A DNA stretch of 53,948 bases, from positions 1 through 53,948 of the forward strand of contig JAAUOP010000017.1 of NCBI GenBank assembly GCA_012034805.1, given 5' to 3'. A model generated the notes under the pieces. The model saw only the letters and a program-made list of their open reading frames with translations, ran no database searches and had not been told where the DNA came from. The position numbers and the translations under genes are program-made. Positions 37,294-45,372 of the stretch are shown in pieces. The DNA comes from Synechococcales cyanobacterium CRU_2_2 (lineage in GTDB: Bacteria > Cyanobacteriota > Cyanobacteriia > PCC-9006 > JAAUQQ01). How positions within the stretch are numbered: the first letter of the stretch is position 1; every line of letters begins with the position of its first letter.

Positions 37294-37339
37294 GAGCAAA
37301 AGAGCGTGCCGACCGAAGACGCGACACGCTCTTTTGCTC
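37294..37339. terminator. 15-bp perfect stem-loop between psbK and the DUF39 gene
   Basis: GAGCAAAAGAGCGTG (37294-37308) and CACGCTCTTTTGCTC (37325-37339) are exact reverse complements around a 16-nt loop. It lies 75 bp beyond the psbK stop and 99 bp before the DUF39 start, both on the minus strand. There is no U-tract after the stem in either direction, so it may stabilise the psbK 3' end or attenuate read-through rather than act as a textbook terminator. Confidence 0.6.
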
Positions 37340-37414
37340 AAACCGAGTTAAACAAGTTTCTTATTAAACTGAAACGTTGCCCGAGGGCCAGGTTGATCGA
37401 ACGCGAAACAGGTT

Positions 37415-37552
37415 CTAGCGGAAGCCCACAGCAGCCTGCCAAACAAATGCAAGCAGCAGGAAAAAGAGGGGGATCACCGGCAGAACGTCTACCAGGGGAC
37501 CAAACATCCGATAGGCTTCAGGCAGTTTTGCTAAAAGAACGACGGCTTCCAT
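37415..37552 (-). CDS. psbK: Photosystem II reaction centre protein K
   Basis: A 45-aa protein, from ATG 37552 with a good ribosome site (AAGGAAG, 8 bp upstream). [20 protein letters not shown] is followed by [20 protein letters not shown] and AVGFR. The mature form begins KLPEAY after removal of a short leader. It has one membrane helix and the invariant '[10 protein letters not shown]' end. PsbK is a small subunit at the periphery of the PSII core next to CP43. Length and sequence match the family throughout. Confidence 0.97.
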   Translation of the reverse strand: MEAVVLLAKLPEAYRMFGPLVDVLPVIPLFFLLLAFVWQAAVGFR

Positions 37553-37698
37553 TAAATCAGCTTCCTTTTCAAACGATAAACAAGGTCGGACGATCGCGAT
37601 TTACCAATACTACCACCGGGCTGGAAGCACACCACTTGCATTGATCGTTCTGCCATCGTTCTGGGGTGATCTGGAACAGTCTGGGACGGTCTCAAGCC

Positions 37699-38876
37699 TC
37701 ATTTTGCCTCTTCTACGGGGGTGGAGCCAAACCATTTGGCATCCAGCGATCGCAACACCCCCCGCTCCTGTAACACCACCAACGCATAGTCCAAGGTTTC
37801 CCTCAGCGCCCCATTGTTCGCGGCCAGAGCAATGCCGTAGTCCTCGTGGGTGAGACGATCGCCCACCGCCTCAAATTCCGGATGACGGGCCACAAAATAT
37901 TGCACCTCGGGATAGTCCCGCACGATGCCTTGGACTTCTCCTTGGGCCAGGGCCGCGACGGCGGCATCGAAGGAGGCGTAGGCTTGGATGGTGACGGGCT
38001 GCGATCGCAAAAATGACGCTGCGGTCGTTTCAGCGACCACGCCGATGGCTTGGCCGCGCAAGTCCTCAAGGCCCCGAACACCGCTTTCCATCTCCTGAAC
38101 CGTCATCGAAGCAATAAAATTCGCCACAATAAAAAAACTGATCCCCATCCAAACCGCAGTGATGCAGCGAGAGAAAAAGCGAGTCGGAACCACATCGCCG
38201 TAGCCAAAAGTCCCGAGGGTGACAATGGCAAACCAAAAGCCCTGCCCCAGGCCTCGCAGGGGCTGGGCCGGAAATGCTCATTGTGGGGATGCTCGATCGC
38301 CCAAACCATCGCCCCCACCAAGGCGCTGCTGCCCAAAACCAAGAGTAAGGCCCGGAGCGAATCCCAATTGCCCAAAATATTGCCCAAAATCCCGAAGGCG
38401 CGTGCTAGCCCTCCGGCTTGCTGACGTTTGACCATCAGCTGGAGACCCGACTGATAAAACGGGTAGGAAAAGCCAAGGTTGGTTTTGAGCCGATCAGAAG
38501 TGATGGAAAGACCGGCGATCGCAGCATCCACCTGGCCCGATCGCACAGCCTGGAGGAGCGCAGGTACAGAAGGATAGGGCACAAACCGGGTCTCGAGGTT
38601 TTGCTGTTCGGCGATGGCATTCCACAAATCAATGCTGTAACCGTAGGCAGGCTGATTGCCTTCGGGCAAAAAAACAAAGGGTTGGAATTCTTTGATGCCG
38701 ACCGTTAGGGTGCGCGCTGGCAGGACTTCCGGCGCGATCGCATTGGGCGTAACGGCGACCCCGAAGGCGACTGGACTCCAGCTCAAGACTATGACAGGGA
38801 TTGTCCAGCGGAGCAATGGGCTACCCCAAGCCGGGAGGGATCGCAACAATTGGGCGCAAGACGCAGAGCAGAGCAT
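37699..38876 (-). pseudogene. GluR0-like ionotropic glutamate receptor / potassium channel, one frameshift
   Basis: From ATG 38876: a signal-type N-terminus, then ligand-binding half S1 (LTVGIKEFQPFVFLPEGNQP, YGYSIDLWNAIAEQQNLETR, AAIAGLSITSDR), helix M1 (LLLVLGSSALVGAMVWAIEH), a pore and helix M2 (CITAVWMGISFFIVANFIAS), then half S2 (GVRGLEDLRGQAIGVVAETT ... LAANNGALRETLDYAL). The pore is readable only after shifting one base near 38262 (a C-run): QGFWFAIVTLGTFGYGDVVP, a potassium-channel filter (GYGD). This S1-pore-S2 order is that of SynGluR0 of Synechocystis, which is glutamate-gated and K+-selective. The ligand here is inferred. The break fits one missing base. Confidence 0.85.
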
Positions 38877-39113
38877 ATCAAAAGATCAGGAGAGGAGAAA
38901 ACAAGGCCGTCTACCTTATCGTTTCAAGGCAAATAATTTTGCAACCGGACGTTTGCCGGTAGCCGGGCCTACCCCCAACCCAAACACCCCAAATACCCAA
39001 ACACCCCAAACGCAGAAAACCCAGCACTGCGGCTGGGCTTTGAGAAGAAGTGAGGGCATTTAGGCCTTGCATTATTAAGACGAAATTAATCAAACGAAAT
39101 TAATCAAACGAGA

Positions 39114-39296
39114 TTAAGACGAATAAGGCACACCCCGATAGGTCAGCAGCGCCGACAAGCGAGACAAGACTCGCCCTCCCCGTGCCAGATGTTCTCGCAA
39201 CGGACATCCCCGGTAGCGACCAATCACATCCCCTTCCTGAGAAACCTCAACCTGAGGTTCGTACTCATAAGTCACACCGCGATAGCAGAGTTTCAT
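39114..39296 (-). CDS. DUF4278 domain protein
   Basis: 60 aa from ATG 39296 (MKLCYRGVTYEYEPQVEVSQ). A longer open frame to 39359 exists, but the conserved start is at MKLCYRG. Two copies of the 'L.YRG..Y' motif, LCYRGVTYEY and LTYRGVPYSS, bracket the protein as is typical of DUF4278, a small cyanobacterial family of unknown function. It is divergent from bciB. Upstream bases 39070-39113 hold a 14-bp repeat (AAATTAATCAAACG-like, three imperfect copies). Confidence 0.85.
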   Translation of the reverse strand: MKLCYRGVTYEYEPQVEVSQEGDVIGRYRGCPLREHLARGGRVLSRLSALLTYRGVPYSS

Positions 39297-39522
39297 CGTC
39301 TCGTTCTCCTGTGCATTCAGTACTAAACACCAGAAAGGCATTTGAGAGCAATCGGTCAAGGTGAACTATCGAACGTCGAACAAGCACTCAAAATGTATCT
39401 GTTGATACTGAAATTTTAGCGCAGTTCACTGAGGCGATCGTTGGGGTGCATCATTTCTTTGCAGAATTTCGTTACAGAACCTCGACAACAGCTGACCAGA
39501 CGGTACTTTAAATCTTTAGCTT

Positions 39523-39582
39523 CCATTGCCTCACCCATTGCCTCACCCATTGCCTCACCCATTGCCTCACCCATTGCCTCAC
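39523..39582 (+). repeat. 12-bp tandem repeat, five exact copies, directly before the bciB ATG
   Basis: CCATTGCCTCAC is repeated without change at 39523, 39535, 39547, 39559 and 39571. It is in frame with bciB (IASP per unit), and an upstream TTG at 39441 could in principle read through it, but the conserved protein starts later at ATG 39585. The array therefore occupies the position where a ribosome-binding site would be expected, and no purine-rich SD is visible. Confidence 0.95.
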
Positions 39583-39584
39583 CC

Positions 39585-40777
39585 ATGATTGCCCAGCCTC
39601 ACCAGAAAGCACGCCCCATCAAGCCAGGGGGCGTTTATCCGGCCAAAGAACTGTGTAGCCAGTGTGGTCTGTGTGATACGTCCTACGTTCACTACGTCAA
39701 AGATGCCTGCGCCTTTTTGAATCAACAGTTTGACCGGCTTGAGTACCAGGCCCATGGGCGATCGCGCGACCTCGACAACCCCGATGAACTCTACTTCGGT
39801 GTCCAAGAGACCATGGTGGCGGCGCGCAAAATCGAGCCCATTCCCGGAGCCCAGTGGACGGGCATTGTCAGCACCCTGGCGATTGAAATGCTCCACCGGG
39901 GCCTGGTCGAAGGCGTGATTTGCGTGCAGAACAGCGAAAGCGATCGCTTTCAACCCCAGCCGATCCTGGCCCGCACCGCCGAGGAAATTTTGGCCGCGCG
40001 GGTGAATAAGCCCACGCTCTCGCCCAATTTGTCGATGCTCGACCAGATCGAGCAATCGGGGATGAAGCGGCTACTGGCCATTGGCGTCGGCTGCCAAATT
40101 CAGGCGCTGCGAGCCGTGCAAGACAAACTGGGTTTAGAAAAGCTGTATGTGCTGGGGATGCCCTGTGTGGATAACGTCTCCCGAGATGGCCTGAACAAAT
40201 TTTGCAGACCACCAGTCGATCGCCCCAAACCGTCGTCCACTACGAGTTCATGCAGGACTTTAACGTCCACTTTCGCCATGAAGACGGCTCCGAAGAAAAA
40301 GTGCCGTTCTTTGGCCTCAAAACCAATCAGCTCAAGGATGTGTTCGCGCCCTCTTGCCTCAGCTGTTTTGACTACACCAACGCCCTGGCGGACATCGTGA
40401 TTGGCTACATGGGTGCGCCCTTTGGCTGGCAATGGATTGTGGTGCGCAACCCAACCGGTGCGGAGATGCTGACGGTGCTAGAGGGGCTGATTGAGACCCA
40501 GCCGGTGGAGAGTCAGGGCGATCGCAAAGCCGCTGTCCAGCAAAGCATTCCGGCCTACGACAAAGGCGTGACGTTGCCGATGTGGGCTGCAAAACTTATG
40601 GGCGTGGTGATCGAAAAAATTGGCCCCAAGGGCTTAGAGTACGCCCGATTTTCGATCGATTCTCATTTCACCCGCAATTACCTACACGTGCGTCGCAACT
40701 ATCCCCAAAAACTGACCGCCCATGTGCCGGAATTTGCCAAGCGAATTGTGGCGCAATATCAGCTACCAGAAGATTGA
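39585..40777 (+). pseudogene. bciB: Divinyl chlorophyllide a 8-vinyl reductase BciB (F420H2-dehydrogenase beta family), one frameshift
   Basis: From ATG 39585: GGVYPAKELCSQCGLCDTSY with Fe-S cysteines, then DELYFGVQETMVAARKIEPI, RTAEEILAARVNKPTLSPNL, GVGCQIQALRAVQDKLGLEK and VLGMPCVDNVSRDGLNKF. The frame then breaks at AAATTTTGC (about 40200). A fifth T would give K-F-LQTTSRSPQTVVHYEFMQD, after which the match continues to 'VAQYQLPED' at 40777. It closely resembles Synechocystis slr1923, which reduces the 8-vinyl group of divinyl chlorophyllide using reduced ferredoxin. Because most cyanobacteria need this activity for normal chlorophyll, the break is most likely a base missing from the sequence. 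A terminator follows. Confidence 0.9.
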
Positions 40778-40967
40778 CGTTCATGCCTTCCTCCCGGTCG
40801 CGCTCCGTCTCGCCACCCCCTAATCCTTCGGGTATAGGCGGAGCATTGCGGAGATTCTGGGTGGAGGTTTGAGGACAGAAGCTGAAGAACACCTTAAGGC
40901 TTTTGTACTTCTGTAAATCGTCGGTTAAGTTGTGTGGATTAAAGATACCTCCTAACTGCGTCTGAGG

Positions 40968-41000
40968 CCCTGCGGATTCTGCATCCAGCAGGGTTTTTCT
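40968..41000 (+). terminator. Rho-independent terminator after bciB
   Basis: CCCTGC (40968-40973) pairs with GCAGGG (40988-40993), extended by GGAT/ATCC with one bulge, and TTTTTCTTT follows directly. It ends only 10 bp before the ATG of the methyltransferase gene, so that gene's transcript must start within or after it, or read through. The rest of the 40778-40967 gap shows no supported gene. Confidence 0.7.
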
Positions 41001-41010
41001 TTGAGGTTTT

Positions 41011-41802
41011 ATGCGTTTTTTCCACGTTGGCCAGTTTTTTCGGGGAGCGATCGCCCTAATCTTAAGCCTCGTCCTCGCCGGGCCGGTGCTCTTAGGCCAA
41101 CCGGGAGTCGTGCGAGCAGAAGCCCTGGGCGCGATCGCGGAGGTGCACCCCCCTACGCCCTACCGCATCCGACGACGCCCCAGCCCAGATGCCATCGGCA
41201 AGGTTTACCTGGGCCGCGAGATTGCCCAGGTGATGGGTCACCGCGCCGCCATGTGGCTAGAGCGACCTAGTCGCCTGATGGAAGAGCGCCCGGACTTGCT
41301 CCTGCAGCTGTTGAATTTGCCGGGGGATGCCGTGGTGGCCGATATTGGCGCGGGAACGGGCCTGTTTAGCGTACGTTTGGCCAAACAACTGCCTGAGGGG
41401 AAAGTGTTGGCCGTCGATATTCAGCCAGAAATGCTGGACATTTTGCAATTTTTTAAGGACGAAGAAAACCTGGACAATATCGAGTTGATTCAAGCGACGG
41501 ATACTGATCCCCATCTGCCCGACAACAGCGTTGATTTAGCCTTGGTGGTGGACGCGTATCATGAATTTGAGTTTCCCCGCGAAGTAATGACGGGGGTGGT
41601 GCGATCGCTCAAGCCCAAGGGTCAGGTTGTTTTGGCTGAATATCGTGGCGAGAATCCGCTGATTGCGATCAAGCCCCACCACAAGATGACCCAAAGACAA
41701 GTGCGCAAGGAAATGAAAGCTGTGGGGCTGGTCTGGCAAAAAACCAATCAGTCTTTACCTCAACAGCATTTGATGTTTTTTGTGCGATCGCAGACGCCCT
41801 AA
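41011..41802 (+). CDS. Exported class I SAM-dependent methyltransferase
   Basis: 263 aa from ATG 41011. N-terminal signal peptide with a basic start, hydrophobic core and cleavable end (FFRGAIALILSLVLAGPVLL, then VVRAEA). The mature part starts with a conserved pre-domain (IGKVYLGREIAQVMGHRAAM, WLERPSR), followed by motif I (AVVADIGAGTGLFSVRLAKQ), motif II (VLAVDIQPEMLDILQ) and 'DLALVVDAYHEFEFPREVM'. Similar proteins occur in other cyanobacteria and bacteria. SAM is not expected outside the cytoplasm, so either the N-terminus is a membrane anchor with the domain inside, or the protein has another role. The substrate is unknown. Confidence 0.83.
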   Translation: MRFFHVGQFFRGAIALILSLVLAGPVLLGQPGVVRAEALGAIAEVHPPTPYRIRRRPSPDAIGKVYLGREIAQVMGHRAAMWLERPSRLMEERPDLLLQLLNLPGDAVVADIGAGTGLFSVRLAKQLPEGKVLAVDIQPEMLDILQFFKDEENLDNIELIQATDTDPHLPDNSVDLALVVDAYHEFEFPREVMTGVVRSLKPKGQVVLAEYRGENPLIAIKPHHKMTQRQVRKEMKAVGLVWQKTNQSLPQQHLMFFVRSQTP

Positions 41803-41929
41803 CACCGCTCCGAGCCTCAGCCCAACTCACCGCAATCCCAGCAGCGGGTCCCTGCAGAGTTCATCTTGAACCGTTCGTCTTGCACCGTTCCGATTTAATC
41901 TTTCATAAGTTCTTCAAGAGGCAACCCCT

Positions 41930-43213
41930 GTGAGTCCAGACACCCTCGTTTCCTTTGCCAGTGCCCCTTCGACCGAGGCTCCTGCCTTTGACTATGCAGG
42001 CTTCGATCAAGACGTCATGCAAACCTATGGGCGCTTTCCGCTGGCCCTGGAACGAGGTCTGGGCTGCCGGGTGTGGGATACCGAGGGCCGCGCTTATTTA
42101 GACTTTGTCGCAGGGATCGCCACTTGCACCTTGGGCCACTCCCACCCGGTGATCGTCGCAGCGGTGACGGATCAAATCCAGCGGCTCCAGCATGTTTCCA
42201 ATTTGTATTACATTCCGCTGCAAGGGGAGTTAGCTCACTGGCTGGTTGAGCACTCCTGCGCGGATAGCGTGTTCTTTTGCAACTCCGGTGCAGAGGCCAA
42301 TGAGGGCGCGATTAAGCTAGCGCGCAAGTATGGCCACACTCGCCTTGGGATTGCAGCGGACATCGACCCCGTGATCATCACGGCCCAGGCCAGTTTCCAT
42401 GGCCGCACATTGGCGACGGTCACGGCCACGGGGCAGCCCAAGTACCACAAGGGCTTTACGCCGATGGTGCGCGGGTTTCATTACGTGCCCTATAACGATG
42501 CTGCGGCCTTGGAAGCGGCGATCGCACAACTCAACGCCAATGGCCCCCAGGTAGCAGCGGTAATGCTGGAGGCGCTCCAGGGCGAGGGCGGCGTCAATCC
42601 GGGTCAGGTGGAATACTTTCGGCAGGTACGGGAGTTGTGCGATCGCCACAATCTCCTGCTCATCCTCGACGAAGTCCAGGTGGGCCTGGGTCGCACGGGC
42701 CAGCTCTGGGGCTACGAAAACCTGGGCATCGAACCCGATGTGTTTACCCTGGCAAAGGGCTTGGGCGGTGGTATTCCCATTGGCGCATTGCTGTGTAAAT
42801 CGTCTTGCAATCTGTTTGAGAAGGGCGACCATGCCAGTACGTTTGGCGGCAATCCGTTTGTTTGCCGGGTCGGGGTCACCGTGACGAAGTTTATGGAGCA
42901 AAACGATCTGCTCAGCAATGTTCGGGCGCGCGGGGAGCAGTTGCGGGCGGGGCTGAATGCGATCGCCGCCCAATACCCCGACCATCTCAGCGGGTCGCGG
43001 GGGTGGGGGTTAATCAATGGCCTGATTCTGCGCGACGATGAGCTCAAGGCCCCGATTGATATCGTCAAGGCTGCCATGGATGAAGGACTACTGCTGGTGC
43101 CTGCGGGGGCGCGGGTGGTGCGCTATGTGCCCCCGTTGATTGTTTCGGCAGCGGAAATTGATGAGGCCTTGGCCCTGACGGAGCGGGCTTTGGCGACGGT
43201 GTTTGGCGACTGA
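41930..43213 (+). CDS. argD: Acetylornithine aminotransferase
   Basis: 427 aa from GTG 41930 preceded by AAGAGG at a suitable distance. A class III PLP-dependent aminotransferase of arginine synthesis (N-acetylornithine to the semialdehyde). Landmarks are VWDTEGRAYLDFVAGIATCT, the phosphate-binding 'CNSGAEANEGAIKLARKYGH', LLILDEVQVGLGRTGQLWGY with the PLP-pyridine Asp, and the Schiff-base Lys in FTLAKGLGGGIPIGALL. Intact and full length. A 14-bp duplication (GCGACTGAACCTGG) follows the stop. Confidence 0.93.
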   Translation: MSPDTLVSFASAPSTEAPAFDYAGFDQDVMQTYGRFPLALERGLGCRVWDTEGRAYLDFVAGIATCTLGHSHPVIVAAVTDQIQRLQHVSNLYYIPLQGELAHWLVEHSCADSVFFCNSGAEANEGAIKLARKYGHTRLGIAADIDPVIITAQASFHGRTLATVTATGQPKYHKGFTPMVRGFHYVPYNDAAALEAAIAQLNANGPQVAAVMLEALQGEGGVNPGQVEYFRQVRELCDRHNLLLILDEVQVGLGRTGQLWGYENLGIEPDVFTLAKGLGGGIPIGALLCKSSCNLFEKGDHASTFGGNPFVCRVGVTVTKFMEQNDLLSNVRARGEQLRAGLNAIAAQYPDHLSGSRGWGLINGLILRDDELKAPIDIVKAAMDEGLLLVPAGARVVRYVPPLIVSAAEIDEALALTERALATVFGD

Positions 43214-43378
43214 ACCTGGCGACTGAACCTGGCAGCAGCCAGAACAGCCGGATGAACGGCGATTCATCCCTGCGGTCGGATGGGTTCGGGGGGGCTAGGT
43301 TCAAGCTTCGGGTTCAAGCTTCGTGGGCAACTGTGCGATCGCGCCTTAAGGCGGCCATTTCCTACATTCATCTCGCCC

Positions 43379-44703
43379 ATGCGATCAGAATCGAGCCTCG
43401 ACCAACTGCTGCTCCCGTTTCAGCCCTTCGGCGTCAACCTCGGCCTCAGCCGGATTCAACGCCTACTGGCCGCCCTCGGCAATCCCCAGGACGCAGTGCC
43501 GATTGTCCATGTGGCAGGCAGCAACGGTAAGGGCTCCGTCTGTGCCTATCTCGCCTCGGTGCTGAGCACCGCAGGCTATCGCACCGGGATGTATACCTCA
43601 CCCCATTTGGTCAGTTGGACGGAGCGAATTCAGATCGGTCAGGGCGGCGGCTTGCAGGCGATCGCCCTCGAAGATCTCGAAGCGCTGCTTAAAGCGACGA
43701 TCGCCGCCGTAGACCCGGCCCAGCCCCAACCCACCCTCTTCGAAATCGTCACCGCTGCGGCTTGGCGCTACTTTGCCCAGCAAGCCGTGGACATCGCCAT
43801 TGTTGAAGTGGGTCTGGGCGGACGTTTGGATGCGACGAATGTGTGCGATCGCCCCCTCGCCAGCGTGATCACCTCCCTGAGCAAGGAACATTGGCAAGTT
43901 CTAGGCGAAACCCTGACTGAAATTGCCACCGAAAAAGCGGGGGTTCTAAAGACAAACTGTCCAGCGATTATTGGCCCACTGCCCGACGACGCTCGGCGAG
44001 TCGTCGCCCAGCGTGCCAATGCCCTGGGCTGTGCGACGACTTGGGTCGAACCAGCTCAATCCCTGGCCGACCAGAAGGCCCAGGCCTACGGCATTGTCTA
44101 CGAACTGCCCCTGGCTGGCCCTATTCAGCTGACCAATTCGGCGATCGCCCTCGCCACACTCCAAGCCTTGCGAAGCCAAGGCTGGCCACTGACCGATGCG
44201 GCGATCGCCCAGGGCATGGCCGTGACCCGCTGGCCGGGGCGGATGGAGTGGCAAACCTGGAACGGCCACACCATTCTCACCGATGGGGCTCATAACCCCG
44301 CTGCGGCTCTGGCGCTGCGTGCTTATGTGGATGCGTTGGAGCCGGTTTTGGCTCAAGAACCGGTGACGTGGGTGATGGGAATGCTGAGCACGAAGGAGCA
44401 CGCGGCGGTGTTGCGGGCTTTGTTGCGGGGGGGCGATCGTCTCTACACGCACCGGTGCCGGAGCACAGCAGCGCTGACCCTCAAGCTTTGGTTGAGTTGG
44501 CTTGGCAACTGATTCCTGGTTTGGCAGATGCTCAGGCAAGTGAAGATGTGTTTGAGGCCTTGGCTTTGGCTGTTCAGCCGACTTCTCAGCCGACTTCGAT
44601 CGGGAGGCCCAGTCTGGGCCAATCATCCAGCACCGTTGTTTTGTGTGGCTCGCTGTATCTGCTCGGTTTTTTTAATCGGTCAGTTCAGCAGGGGCGTTGT
44701 TAA
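43379..44703 (+). pseudogene. folC: Folylpolyglutamate / dihydrofolate synthase, one frameshift near the 3' end
   Basis: ATG 43379 (MRSESSLDQLLLPFQPFGVN) is chosen because the open frame before it has no family similarity. P-loop IVHVAGSNGKGSVCAYLASV, then GYRTGMYTSPHLVSWTERIQ, IAIVEVGLGGRLDATNVCD, 'SVITSLSKEHWQVLGETLTE' and HTILTDGAHNPAAALALRAY are all standard FolC. The frame goes wrong near 44450 and stops at 44512. The next frame gives APVPEHSSADPQALVELAWQ and STVVLCGSLYLLGFF to 44703, the expected C-terminal domain. The enzyme adds glutamate to folates and is normally essential, so a missing base in the sequence is the likeliest cause. Confidence 0.88.
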
Positions 44704-44984
44704 CACACAAAACAGGGCCCCGATCATCTCAGGAGCCCCGCCAGCAAGGTCAGAATGTCGCGAATCCATCAAATGACTACCACATCAATCTTTGCCGCGC
44801 CGCCTTGCTTGCAGCCATCATGGCAGAGGCACTGAAGCCGCACTAGTGCGTCGAAAGAAAGCGCAAACAAAGGTGATCGAATGCTCAATCTTTGTAACGA
44901 GATCAGGGGATTGTTTCACGGAATCAGGGGATTGTTTGAGGCTTTTGGCTAAGTCAAGGCCAAGGCCCTAGAGACGGGCTCCAC

Positions 44985-45215
44985 CTAGGTCAGACTTTCC
45001 AGCTCATCTTCGCGCATGTGAGTCAAAAACTTCGGGTCAATATCGAACTGGACACACACCGGAAAATTGGCGCTGACCGGACGTCCTTGCCATTCGGTTA
45101 ATACTTTGACGACCTCCCCCTCATAGCCCTGGATATCCACAGGCTCATTTTTCTTTTTAGGAAAGTGAAATACCATCACCTCATGCTTGACCCGGACGCG
45201 ATCGCCAACATTCAT
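44985..45215 (-). CDS. ftrV: Ferredoxin-thioredoxin reductase, variable (alpha) chain
   Basis: 76 aa from ATG 45215 (a GTG two codons upstream is possible; AGAGGAAG lies just before). MNVGDRVRVKHEVMVFHFPK leads to IQGYEGEVVKVLTEWQGRPV and SANFPVCVQFD, the SH3-like barrel of FtrV. It forms a heterodimer with the catalytic Fe-S chain FtrC and passes electrons from ferredoxin to thioredoxin in light regulation. ftrC is not in this window. The 281-bp gap downstream (44704-44984) holds a short direct repeat (ATCAGGGGATTGTTT, twice near 44905) and no gene I can support. Confidence 0.92.
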   Translation of the reverse strand: MNVGDRVRVKHEVMVFHFPKKKNEPVDIQGYEGEVVKVLTEWQGRPVSANFPVCVQFDIDPKFLTHMREDELESLT

Positions 45216-45372
45216 TCCCACTTCCTCTCAACAAACCTAAACAGCAAAACAGGTCTCAGCCCCAAGACCCAAGACCTCAGCGTCTGGCCCCCGAAACCTA
45301 GCCCCGAAGCGAAGCCATTGTACCGTTTTCCGGAACCTGATCCCTGTCGCGTAACCGTTTAATCGGCACTGG

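Noticed and set aside
37195..37327. N-terminal extension of the DUF39 protein
   Set aside because: Cys/Arg/Gly-rich, overlaps one arm of the 15-bp hairpin, and the family start matches the ATG at 37195.
40200..40204. Programmed frameshift in bciB
   Set aside because: The TTTT run is a weak slip site. Similar breaks occur in about ten unrelated genes, so sequence error is the simpler cause.
40791..40872. 29-codon frame after bciB
   Set aside because: Ser/Arg/Pro-rich with no similarity; too little support.
44715..44745. GGGCCCC...GCCCC stretch resembling a terminator after folC
   Set aside because: The arms do not pair over more than four or five bases and no T-run follows.
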